Source: Bacteroidales bacterium
GTDB taxonomy: Bacteria; Bacteroidota; Bacteroidia; Bacteroidales; Lentimicrobiaceae
Reading direction: 5' to 3'
DNA length: 18,354 bases
NCBI GenBank assembly: GCA_022837485.1
Contig: JALHHH010000038.1
Location: 1-18,354, forward strand
Numbering within the stretch: position 1 is the stretch's first letter; every line of letters starts with the position of its first letter. Made by a program: the position numbers and the translations under genes. Positions 1 through 7,900 of the stretch are shown here, one piece after another. A model generated the notes under the pieces. That model was not told the DNA's origin. It saw only the letters and a program-made list of their open reading frames with translations, and did not search any database.

Positions 1-62
1 TTTTCTTCTAAATGTGATTTTAAAGCCGTCAGAGAACCAATTGTGTTATAAGTCTTGCTCAT
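1..62 (-). CDS. Start of an unidentified gene, cut by the window edge
   Basis: An ATG opens a frame that runs off the left edge with no stop. The first 20 codons read MSKTYNTIGSLTALKSHLEE, which has ordinary codon use and no signal peptide, so a cytoplasmic product is likely. The start is chosen because it lies about 60 nt downstream of the promoter in repeat module copy 1, the same arrangement seen for the lipoprotein and HNH genes elsewhere in the window. Too little is visible to name a family. The reading as a real gene rests mainly on the promoter placed in front of it. Confidence 0.55.
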   Translation of the reverse strand, partial: MSKTYNTIGSLTALKSHLEE

Positions 63-127
63 TCTGTCTGCCGATTGTTAATTGTATGGTGTCACTACTT
101 ATTGCCTGTAACTCTTAGATATCCACA

Positions 128-156
128 CAAACTTACCACTTTTCTATACTTTCCAA
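128..156 (-). promoter_or_regulatory. Bacteroidota promoter, module copy 1
   Basis: On the minus strand a TTG (156-154) is followed by exactly 18 nt and TAAGTTTG (135-128). This fits the known Bacteroidota pattern of a TTG-type -33 element and a TAnnTTTG -7 element. The same two boxes with the same spacing occur at 3010-3038 and 11626-11654. Transcription would begin near 121-124 and give a leader of about 60 nt before the partial gene. Confidence 0.75.
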
Positions 157-176
157 AATTATTTTCAACAAAACCC

Positions 177-202
177 AAAAAAAGCCCGGGATTTCTCCCG
201 GG
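177..202 (-). terminator. Rho-independent terminator within module copy 1
   Basis: A 7-bp perfect stem (CCCGGGA at 185-191 against TCCCGGG at 196-202) with a 4-nt loop is followed, on the minus strand, by one C and seven Ts. It would stop transcripts arriving from the barrel-protein gene just before the module's own promoter. Copy 2 keeps the T-run (eight Ts, 3060-3067) but only a weak stem. Confidence 0.75.
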
Positions 203-414
203 ACCGGCTGCCGGATTTTGCTGTTAGTGGAGTATTATAGATACTCCCTGTTTTCCCCTTGTGTTAGAAGCAAAAAATTGTTGGTTCAAAATACTGAAGT
301 GAGGGATTAAACCATTTCAATTCCAGGCAAACCCGGTCAGTGATTCCGGCCAAAACAGTCCGGTAATTCGATGCAACAATGGCCGGTATGTCGTATGCAA
401 AGAAAGACTGCCTC

Positions 415-435
415 CTCCGCTAATTACCGGCGGAG
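415..435 (-). terminator. Possible weak terminator hairpin after the barrel gene
   Basis: CTCCGC (415-420) and GCGGAG (430-435) form a perfect 6-bp stem with a 9-nt loop just past the stop codon of the predicted outer-membrane protein. Only a broken T tract follows on the minus strand, so it may be a transcript-stabilising hairpin and not a full terminator. Confidence 0.35.
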
Positions 436-459
436 CCTCCGGATCGAATGACGGGGTGG

Positions 460-1221
460 TTATTTAAGCCGGTAGGCAGCTCCAAATCCAAACGAAACGG
501 TGCCAATGCTTTGCTCAAAACCATAATCTACAAATTCCGGTTTTGTATAAAAATAATCTGCACTTAATGAAAGGGCGATTTTCCTGCCCACGTTCAGCCT
601 GACCAATGCACCTAAATTTAATGCAAGCGACATATCCTGCTCTATACCATAACCTACATCCGGAAGAGTTGTCGCAGCATACCCTATCATTGGTCTGAAG
701 TCCCATTCCACTTTTTGCGATTGGGGGAACGACAACAATGGACCAGCCATTATTCCGCCATAAGACCAGGGATCATATCCCGGCACGTCCAGGGGATTAG
801 CTGCTCCAAACCAAAAACCTGCAATTCCAAAATTTTCCGAAAACAGATAGCCGAAATTAACCAGATTCAGGTGGGTGCCGGCGTTAGCCATTCCATCCGA
901 ATTATCGGCAAAACTGCCAACGGGCACCGAAACACCTAAGGATAAACCGATGTATCCCTTTCTTTTATCAGAATCGCTAAAACGGTCAGCCCTTTTACCT
1001 TCCATAGCTTCTTTCGTAATTTTTTCGATTTCCCCCATTTGAAAAACAAAAACATTTCTGTCGGCCGTCTCGATCTTGATGGATGCGTTTGGGACTTGTT
1101 CAATAATTAAACCCCGGATTATACTTCCGTTTTTCAGGTAGACAACGTCCTGATAATTAGTTTGTCCGAACGACACAGATGCGATTATTGAAAATAAAAG
1201 TATTGCTAAATAGTTTTTCAT
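460..1221 (-). CDS. Predicted outer-membrane beta-barrel protein
   Basis: A 253-residue protein with a clear signal peptide (residues 1-19, cut before Q20). Residues 24-70 form a short mature N-terminal domain beginning VVYLKNGSIIRG and ending EIEKIT, a segment I know from Bacteroidota envelope proteins that precedes a barrel. From about residue 88 the sequence is a run of alternating amphipathic strands rich in Gly and aromatics, as expected for a small outer-membrane barrel of about eight strands, although it ends in Lys and not in the usual terminal aromatic residue. The ligand or role cannot be told. No TAnnTTTG box is seen upstream. The gene follows the 267-residue secreted protein after a gap of about 310 nt and may be transcribed alone. 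Confidence 0.85.
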   Translation of the reverse strand: MKNYLAILLFSIIASVSFGQTNYQDVVYLKNGSIIRGLIIEQVPNASIKIETADRNVFVFQMGEIEKITKEAMEGKRADRFSDSDKRKGYIGLSLGVSVPVGSFADNSDGMANAGTHLNLVNFGYLFSENFGIAGFWFGAANPLDVPGYDPWSYGGIMAGPLLSFPQSQKVEWDFRPMIGYAATTLPDVGYGIEQDMSLALNLGALVRLNVGRKIALSLSADYFYTKPEFVDYGFEQSIGTVSFGFGAAYRLK

Positions 1222-1530
1222 TTTAACGCCTTTTAGTTTTCCTACTCTTCAGGTTTTTCGGTTTCACCCCGTTTTTTACAAGTGGGCACTGGCCTCCACC
1301 TTATATATAAAAACTTTTATTGTTACGACTCAACCAATCCCGGCGGTTCTCTTGCCGGTATCGCTACGCCGGGTTGATTTTCCTTGCCTTGCGTATAACG
1401 GTTTACGGCATATGCCGTAGTGGACTCCGGGCTTGCATCTGTATCTTTTGTTACAAACCGGTAAGGCGGGGCAAAACGCCCGGGAACCCAATGAAACCGG
1501 TATGATTTAGGATTGTGCATCCGCAGGCGT
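1222..1530. other. Gene-free spacer with a perfect 16-bp palindrome
   Basis: I see no credible gene here; two short opposing frames overlap and neither looks like protein. The space holds a perfect palindrome, TACGGCATATGCCGTA, at 1404-1419. Directly beside it is GCGTATAACGG (1391-1401), which reads CCGTTATACGC on the minus strand. Its GTTA-start, GC-end shape resembles the boundary motifs GTTAGGCAC and GTTACAGGC found behind the promoter modules, so this may be another cassette edge. That link is inference only. Confidence 0.4.
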
Positions 1531-2334
1531 TTATGGTTCATCCGTTACTACTACACTATTTGTTTTTATAGAGTACTTGTAATACTTATCCGTCGCGGTA
1601 CATATAACCATCAATTCATCTATATCGTTTAAACCACCGTATAATCTAAACGTGCAAATATCCGTTGCAGTAATATATGGGGTTGACTTTAAATGTGAGT
1701 GAACAGCCATAGTTCCCTTTTCACCATTTGGCCCTTTTGTTGGCATAGACATCATTCGGGAATGAAATTTCTTCCAATTCGTAATTTTTCCTTTTGAATT
1801 CGCCCAAAAAAGATAATCATTTCCAAAAGGAATAATGTCGGATTCCGATGTCCCCATCAAAATGTAGAGTCTAAATTCCTTCTTTTCTTTGATTAAAACT
1901 AAATTGGGACTGTAATTATGCGGAAACACTACATCGTATTTTTTTTTCGACAGTTGATCGGCAATTTTGATTTTAATATCCACCAGCTCTTGTTCCGTTT
2001 CAGTCAAAGGCGATAGTCCTGTTTCGGAATGAAACGGTATATTTAAATCGGCTTTTGTAAAATAATATTTTGCAATTCTTTGTTTTTGAGTCTTGTCGAT
2101 GAACGTTGCAAAGATGGAGTCGTTGGAATGCGAAACCACATAGCCGCCAAAGTTTTTTCTCAATTTACTATTGCTCATCAGTATATCGCTTGCAGTCCAG
2201 ACAGCTTTTTCGTAGCTATACAGCAAATCCGCTTCGTTTACTATTGAATCAAGTATAAACTTCAAATCGTCATCCTGCGAGAACGCATTCAGGAAAACGG
2301 TACCTAAGAAAAATAAAATTGCAAATCGTTTCAT
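1531..2334 (-). CDS. Secreted protein of unknown function
   Basis: A 267-residue protein with a signal peptide (residues 1-19, ending AFS before Q20) and no lipobox or later membrane segment, so it is probably periplasmic or secreted. The mature part is mixed alpha/beta. Its most distinctive stretch is near residues 205-235, GTMAVHSHLKSTPYITATDI, followed by a conserved-looking FRLYGG. I recognise no catalytic motif and do not assign a family. It lies 160 nt downstream of the lipoprotein gene on the same strand, and both encode exported proteins, so co-transcription from the module copy 2 promoter is possible. No separate promoter is evident. Confidence 0.75.
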   Translation of the reverse strand: MKRFAILFFLGTVFLNAFSQDDDLKFILDSIVNEADLLYSYEKAVWTASDILMSNSKLRKNFGGYVVSHSNDSIFATFIDKTQKQRIAKYYFTKADLNIPFHSETGLSPLTETEQELVDIKIKIADQLSKKKYDVVFPHNYSPNLVLIKEKKEFRLYILMGTSESDIIPFGNDYLFWANSKGKITNWKKFHSRMMSMPTKGPNGEKGTMAVHSHLKSTPYITATDICTFRLYGGLNDIDELMVICTATDKYYKYSIKTNSVVVTDEP

Positions 2335-2494
2335 AGTATGTGTTGTTTCTATGATTGAGAACGTTGAAAGTATGCAGCGGGCAGGTTCTCCGTGTCCGGC
2401 ACCTTATCCTCTGTTGCCGTACCCGCCAGCGGACCCGGAGATGTCGACCAGCACCGAAATTCTGCCCGATGTATTCCCTGTATTGGCTGCCGGA

Positions 2495-2926
2495 TTAGTA
2501 TAATGGTATTTTATCAAAGTAGTTTTCTTCTATTCTCTTGTCCACGAATTGGTAATCAACGGTTGTGCTTTTAAAACTAATCAGATCTCCTGAAACAATC
2601 CTGTATTCAAAAATATCTGGTTTTTCCATAACATTGGATGAAATCTCATAGAACTTACCATTTTCAATCCACCATTTTCCCGATTCAATATTTCTTACAA
2701 CTTCATTATCGTTAATCTGAATGAATAAAATAGTATACGTTCCATCTGCAAATCTCTTCTGTAACCATGTAGTTAAGGTACCATCCGTCCTGCTTTCTCC
2801 AACCCAACTCCCAATAAAAGTTGATACATCGGGGTTTGTTTTTGCAAATTTCTTTGTTGCGGAACAGCTGTAATTCAGAAGAATGGTTCCAATCAACATT
2901 AAAGTCAGAAGTAGTTTTGATTTCAT
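2495..2926 (-). CDS. Small predicted lipoprotein, lipocalin-like in layout
   Basis: A 143-residue protein. The first 20 residues form a hydrophobic signal ending LLNYS before Cys21, a loose but typical Bacteroidota lipobox. The mature part runs GSWVGE (about 42-47), a set of short beta strands, then SGKWWIENGKFYEI near residue 90, and ends with YQFVDKR. This Trp/Gly pattern resembles lipocalin-like or copper-resistance-type small beta-barrels, but the match is by eye only. The gene begins 84 nt below the -7 box of repeat module copy 2, which very likely drives it. The leader contains CTGCAAGGCAAAATAACGG directly after the module boundary. Function unknown. Confidence 0.8.
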   Translation of the reverse strand: MKSKLLLTLMLIGTILLNYSCSATKKFAKTNPDVSTFIGSWVGESRTDGTLTTWLQKRFADGTYTILFIQINDNEVVRNIESGKWWIENGKFYEISSNVMEKPDIFEYRIVSGDLISFKSTTVDYQFVDKRIEENYFDKIPLY

Positions 2927-2994
2927 ACAAGATAATTTTTATAAGTTAGAATCAATTTAAAGTTATTGCACCGTTATTTTGCCTTGCAGTCAAA

Positions 2995-3197
2995 TGGCAG
3001 CATACCACACAAACTTACCACTTTTCTATACTTTCCAAAACTATTTTTAACAAAATCCCAAAAAAAACGGATTCCTCCCTGAGCTGGCTGTCGAATCGTG
3101 CTGTCAGTGGAGAAGTGACTCTCCCTATTTTCCCCTCTCGTTGGCAAAAACCATTTATTGGTTCAGAATTTTGACTTGAAGGATTAGACCATCTCAG
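2995..3197 (-). repeat. Dispersed terminator-promoter module, copy 2
   Basis: Aligns with copy 1 through nearly its whole length: promoter, T-run, the CTGTTAGTGG/CTGTCAGTGG block, hairpin and the end near GGATTAGACCAT. The stem upstream of the T-run has decayed (only GGA against TCC remains). A hairpin, GGAGA (3109-3113) with TCTCC (3120-3124), occupies the place of the copy 1 hairpin at 229-247. It precedes the lipoprotein gene. An 81-codon minus-strand frame across this copy is broken in copy 1 and is not taken as a gene. Confidence 0.75.
3010..3038 (-). promoter_or_regulatory. Bacteroidota promoter, module copy 2
   Basis: On the minus strand TTG (3038-3036), 18 nt, TAAGTTTG (3017-3010), the same as in copies 1 and 3. 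It points at the lipoprotein gene, and a leader of roughly 80 nt is expected. Confidence 0.75.
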
Positions 3198-3259
3198 AAA
3201 ACGGAGAACCATACGTACGGTGGTCCGGCTGAAAAGCGGGATAAATCGTGAGTGGCGCA

Positions 3260-3283
3260 CCGGTGGGCTTTATCGCACACCGG
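3260..3283. other. GC-rich hairpin next to the membrane-protein stop codon
   Basis: CCGGTG (3260-3265) pairs with CACCGG (3278-3283) around a 12-nt loop, with two further G-C pairs possible across a bulge. It lies just downstream of the 203-residue membrane-protein gene on the minus strand. No T-run follows, so it is not a standard terminator. Together with 3188-3224 it resembles the last two domains of a group II intron in layout. Confidence 0.35.
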
Positions 3284-3295
3284 CCGTATACTCGA

Positions 3296-3904
3296 TTAAG
3301 TCACGTTTTCATTTATAGTTTTTGATTTCAATATTCTGTATAAGACTATACCGGTTATTGCACCATATAGAAAAGCGCCTAATGGAATAGCAAAGGGACT
3401 AAGATATGTTGTTAAAATTAGCAAAGACCAGCCGATTGTGCTCGACAATATCCAAAATATTCTTTTTTTGTAGTACGGTTTCAATAATCTGAACTGAATA
3501 ATTCCAGCAATTAATCCAGCTAAGGCAAAAATCAAAGATTCAGGGTAATGAACATCTGTATTAAAAATATTAATCAGTCCCCTAAAGATCTCCAGTTTCC
3601 ATAAAACAATTCCGGCTACTAGTTCGGCTACTACAAACCCGATTATTAACGACACTACCCAGAAAAAAGACATCTGAATATGTTTTCTTAATAATTCTCT
3701 TTGTAAAGTACCAGTTCCCAAGGCCAAAACAAAACCGCTCCCTATGTGCATCACGGCATTGGATAAATATGTTCCGTCTTCAGCCATTGAGAATCCAAAA
3801 AAGCCATGAATAATGAGTAACACAACCATGCTGATTGAATAACTGACAAGAATTACCCATGTATGGTGCAAAGTCCATTTCCCATATTCCTTATAATCAT
3901 TCAT
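3296..3904 (-). CDS. Polytopic membrane protein of unknown function
   Basis: A 202-residue integral membrane protein starting MNDYKEYGKWTLHHTWVI. There are about five or six hydrophobic segments, spaced by short polar loops such as QRELLRKHIQ and KPYYKKR, and the C-terminus is polar. The frame is open for 39 more codons upstream, but that extension is Cys- and Pro-rich and unlike the rest, so the internal Met was chosen. I recognise no transporter or enzyme motif. The small membrane protein upstream lies about 190 nt away on the same strand, so the two may form a transcription unit. The stop codon abuts a GC-rich hairpin. Confidence 0.75.
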   Translation of the reverse strand: MNDYKEYGKWTLHHTWVILVSYSISMVVLLIIHGFFGFSMAEDGTYLSNAVMHIGSGFVLALGTGTLQRELLRKHIQMSFFWVVSLIIGFVVAELVAGIVLWKLEIFRGLINIFNTDVHYPESLIFALAGLIAGIIQFRLLKPYYKKRIFWILSSTIGWSLLILTTYLSPFAIPLGAFLYGAITGIVLYRILKSKTINENVT

Positions 3905-4090
3905 GATTTTATTTTTAAACCCGCCACTATTCTTCATCCCCTTATCGTCCGGGCTCCGCTTTAAGCAAAGGGTACATACGTCGCAAATCGGGCCTCCTAT
4001 TGTGGTGGCCGATGTTTCCACCGGATGGCCTGAACATCTTCGGCCTGTTGCCTTCCGCTTTAATCTTCAGGAAGTTTTTATAAAAACCGC

Positions 4091-4318
4091 TTAACCCTGG
4101 TGCTCACCGAACGCCGGTTCATCATGCCGGTTCAATTTCCTTTCTCTCCGCTCCCGGATAATTCTTCTGAAAAAATCGACGGAATGCAGCACGGCAGCAA
4201 TAATTGACAATACTGCAATAACGACAAGATACAATAGAATTGCATCGTTGGCACTGCCCGTTCCTGCGAAAGCAGAAGAACTTAAAAGCAATAAGAAAAT
4301 CAGCAACTCCATTTTCAT
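4091..4318 (-). CDS. Small membrane protein, 75 residues
   Basis: The protein starts with a hydrophobic signal-like stretch (residues 4-18, ending SSSAFA before Gly), then a short polar link, a second hydrophobic segment (about 27-45) and a strongly basic patch, RRIIRERRERK, which would act as a cytoplasmic anchor. The Met-Lys-Met start leaves residue 3 as an alternative initiation site. No family is recognised. A good TATATTTG -7 box lies about 120 nt upstream. It may be co-transcribed with the larger membrane protein that follows. Confidence 0.6.
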   Translation of the reverse strand: MKMELLIFLLLLSSSAFAGTGSANDAILLYLVVIAVLSIIAAVLHSVDFFRRIIRERRERKLNRHDEPAFGEHQG

Positions 4319-4439
4319 GGTTTTTCCATTTTCAGGTTATTTTATAGAAGCTGAACTATATCCGTAAAGGCACCCCGCATGCCATCACGTTATTCCCAAT
4401 AATCTTTTCGCTTATGAAGGCCATTGGTAAACACCCTCT

Positions 4440-4447
4440 CAAATATA
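4440..4447 (-). promoter_or_regulatory. Candidate -7 box for the small membrane protein gene
   Basis: TATATTTG on the minus strand is a perfect TAnnTTTG match about 120 nt before the start codon. No TTG occurs at the expected distance upstream, so the call rests on one box only. Confidence 0.35.
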
Positions 4448-4507
4448 CGGCTTATTCCGGTAAATTTCACACTTTTGAATACTCCGGAGCGATTATTTTC
4501 TTTTGCT

Positions 4508-4717
4508 TCATCTTGGTTTTGAGTAGGATATGAAGGCGGAGAGGAACGCTATGGAAGGGGTGGTGCCGAACGTGCCGGAATGCTCCTGTCCCCCCATTTC
4601 CACCCTCAGAGCCGTGGCTATTCCCGGCAAGGCATCTTTTACAATCGGGTAATCCGGATCCTGGCCGGCATGTATCCTGTTAAGCGGCGCATATCCCGGT
4701 TCAGGATTTCTGTGCCT
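4508..4717 (-). pseudogene. 69-codon open frame without a start, possible gene remnant
   Basis: In the 600-nt gap before the adhesin terminator, one minus-strand frame stays open for 69 codons between two stops. It reads like protein: EPGYAPLNRIHAGQDPDYPI, then VKDALPGIATALRVEMGGQ, ending AFLSAFISYSKPR. It has no ATG until its middle and no promoter. It could be the decayed 3' end of a gene whose front part is lost, or a chance frame in GC-rich DNA. I recognise no family. The rest of 4319-4914 shows nothing else coding. Confidence 0.25.
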
Positions 4718-4914
4718 CTATAGCCCGGGAAATATGCCAACTCTAGATTTTTGTTCATTGGGGGATGGGTCGCCTGCACGGGCGATTGTTAAAAAGGACA
4801 GCCTGGATGGAAACGCTGAATTCTGAACTCTGAACGGATCGGATGAGGTGGAATGAGAACCCGGCAGCAGGGGGCTAATCGGGGTTGATTGGGTTGATCG
4901 ATCCGTATGTTACT

Positions 4915-4949
4915 AAAAACCCTCCCGCATCCATAAAGGATGGGGAGGG
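4915..4949 (-). terminator. Strong rho-independent terminator of the adhesin gene
   Basis: A 12-bp stem with one bulged base: CCCTCCC (4920-4926) with GGGAGGG (4943-4949), and CATCC (4928-4932) with GGATG (4938-4942), around an ATAAA loop. On the minus strand the stem is followed by TTTTT. It lies 28 nt past the stop codon of the 1215-residue secreted protein. Confidence 0.9.
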
Positions 4950-4976
4950 CTCAGCGCGCACTCCGTAGTAGTGGTT

Positions 4977-7900
4977 TTATTTTCGGATCACTCTGCAGGT
5001 CCTGACGGTACCGTCTTTCAGGGTGATCTTTAGTATGTAGAGTCCCGGGGCGAATGGTTTCAAGTCGATGTTGTAGGTATCGCCCATGGCTGTGTAGTTC
5101 ACCGATACGGGGTTGCCGCTCATGTTGTAGAGTTCCAGGCTTTGTATGGTTTGTCTGCCGGCTGTCCTGTTCTGGATGGTGATGTAATCAGAGGTGGGAT
5201 TTGGACTAATGCCAAACTCCTTCAGGTCAACTTCCGTGGTTGACGTTATATCCTTGAAGTGGGCCGTGAGCACTCTGTCGCCGTTTATGCTGAAGGTGTA
5301 GCTCTCTTCGGTGGAGACCACTTCGCCGTTCTCTTCCCAGAAGTCAAACATAAAGTTGGTTGCTGCTTCGGCTGTTACGGTTACTTCCGTTCCTGAGGCA
5401 TATATGCCAGCTCCGGTAACGGTTCCTCCTACTTCAGGATCCGCATAAAGCGTGACTTCCCACTGCATAATCTGGCTCTCAAAGTTTGCCACCAGAGAGG
5501 TGTCCGACAGTACTGTTATCTCTATCTCAGGCTCTGTTGACAGCACTGCGCCTCCGGAAGTCCAGTTGAGGAAGACGTAATCGCTTGCGGGTGTGGCCGT
5601 CAGCGAGGCAATGGCACCATACACATAGGAGCCTTCTCCGGTAACCGTTCCTCCTTCTGCCGGCATTACGACAGCGGTCACGTTGTAGGTTACTACCGTA
5701 AAGTTGGCCACCAGGGCGCGGTCGGAAGTCACGGTGAAGGAGTAGGCCGGCTCACTGGAAACAATCGTGCCGTTCTCTGTCCAGTTCACGAATTCATAGA
5801 TGTCGCCGGCAGTAGCCGTTACGGTGGCGGTAGAGCCCGACGTATAGGTGCCGCCTCCCGTTACCGTTCCGCCGTCGCCGGGCATGGCTTCCACTGTTAT
5901 AACAAAGGATTCAGGGGTAAACCATTCCAGTGCTTCGTTGATGGTGGTCTGTATGTCGCTGGTGGCGGTAAATTGCGACAGATCGAAGCTAAGGAAGAAC
6001 GACTTATAAACGATGTTGTCCAGCCAAACGGCAGCCGGATTCCCTTTGGAATAGGCATTGCCCGATATGGGTCCGTCCTCGAACCTGAAGGCTGTGCGGG
6101 AGGTGATATCCGGATTGGAAACCTCGGGGGCATATACTTCCGGACAGGTGCGCGGGTAGATAACATCCGGGCTGTCGGCATAAACCGGTATCTCCTGGTT
6201 CAGCGTGCCTATTGGTGAACCGGCTGTGCCGATGATGCTTCCGTTGTGGTAACCGGGGGAATCGGGTCCGCCCAGGCCGTCGCCTCCTCCATAGATCGGG
6301 GGATTGGGCTGTACTTCAAATCCGGTACGCAGGTAAGCCGTGGCGAACTTCCTCAGATAACTGCTGTTGGGCAGAGCATGCTGGGCCGATGCCAGGTTGT
6401 CGGAGGCAAAAAAGATGTTCCTCGGCATGGCCTGTGTGCCTCCATCCAGAAAACCTATCAGGGCTTTCGACAGCGTATCGTGAACAGGGGTGGAACCCGT
6501 TGAGTTGGAATAGGCAAAGACGATGTTGTACTGCTCCGGTATGGTATACTGACTGAAGGCTGCCCAGTTGTATACATCGTAAGCGATGCCCGCATTTTCC
6601 AGTGCATTCATGTATACGGGCAGTTCAATGTTCTGGTAGTCCTGGAAACCGGGGATGTTGCCGGGCGATAGTATCAGCACTTCCACATCATTGGTAGGCA
6701 GCACCTTGAACATCAGGGGTTCGCCGTTCAACGTTTCAAGCACACCCCTGTTGGCTGCCGCCGAATTGTCGGTTGCGGCAAAGTAATATTCCACGGTAAC
6801 GCCCAAAGGCAGGTCGTGCAGATTGTAATGATACACGTTGGTCTGGTTAATGGAGTCGTGGGTAACCGCCATCCAGCCGCTTCCGTAGTTGTAGTAGAGC
6901 GAGTCGGAAGCCAGACCCGACAAATCGGTGATGGTAGCCTGCAGGTGTGCGTATGTATTGAAGGTATTCCATGCCTTTATGGTGGTGATCATCGGCACCT
7001 GGTTGTCTTCACCGGGATAGAATTTTATGGCCATCTCGTTCTTCAGCAGGTTTCCTGCCGGATCGGGGCCTACGTAGCCGCTGCTTTCCACAATCTCATT
7101 CAGGTAACCCAGGCCGGTGGTGCAGTCGTCGTTCTGCGTCCCCACGGTGGCACTCAATCCGAAATCGTGGGGATTGGCTCCGCCGGTTTGTCCGTTGGCC
7201 ACATTCTGGTATTGCATGACGATATCTCCATTTTCGTGGAGTATCACCTCAAAGTTAAGTGTGGGCGTTCCGCCGGTACCTGCCACAAAAGCCAGGTTGC
7301 TCCATTGCACAACCGTATATCTGTCGGGAGCTGTGCCAAAAGTCTGGAAATAAACGTTTCCAGTTCCTTCGGTGGCAATAAGGTCATCCCAGAAAACGGA
7401 GATCAGCGCCGGCATTCCGGAATAACCGGGAATCGTTTCATGATAATTAAAAACGTTGCCGTCGTTATCCCAGCCGTTGTCGGGGTAAGGTTTCACCCAA
7501 TTGTTAGCGGCCAGCAGCAGGGTGCCGTTGATGTCGGCATGGAAGAAAGTGCGGTTTATACCATAATAGGGGAAATCGAATCCAATGGGAATGGCTTCCG
7601 AGAAGTTGTCATCGCCGGCGAAGGCATTTACCCCATACGTTACCGTCGAGGTGCCGGTAGCACTGATATCTATCCAATTGTAAACCGGACCGCCGGTTTC
7701 GCCGCTGTCGATCCAGCGGTACCCCATTGCATCCGGGCCACCGGTTCCGTAATGCTGCACGACATCGAACGCCGACACCACCGTATCGTTGGCTAAGTCG
7801 GCATCGCCAGCCATGGCCGTATATACCTCAATACTGTAGCTGCCCTCCGCGGTTGGCGTCCATCCGGTGAACTGTACGGCAGCGGTTGCTCCTGCGGCCA

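Larger units (their letters stand above)
113..320 (-). repeat. Dispersed terminator-promoter module, copy 1
   Basis: About 200 nt that align, with small gaps, to 2995-3197, and over the first 50 nt to 11611-11660. Read on the minus strand it contains, in order, a hairpin (229-247), a strong terminator (177-202), a promoter (128-156) and a 15-nt leader ending at 113. The next bases, GTTACAGGC (112-104), have no counterpart in copy 2. There is no open frame conserved between copies, so the unit is non-coding. It looks like an insulated promoter for the partial gene beyond it. Confidence 0.75.

Noticed and set aside
177..202. CCCGGGA/TCCCGGG as a restriction-type or operator palindrome
   Set aside because: The T-run directly after the stem on the minus strand explains it better as a terminator.
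3015..3260. An 81-codon minus-strand frame across repeat module copy 2
   Set aside because: It spans the promoter and T-run of the module, and the frame is not preserved in copy 1, so it is not a conserved gene.
3905..4021. A 39-codon N-terminal extension of the membrane protein with a CxxCxxC motif
   Set aside because: The extension differs sharply in composition from the rest, and the internal Met before the first membrane segment gives a normal start. The Cys motif is probably chance.
6816..7796. A 326-codon open frame on the plus strand
   Set aside because: It is antisense to the well-supported 1215-residue secreted protein and has the low-complexity composition of a shadow frame, with no recognisable domain.
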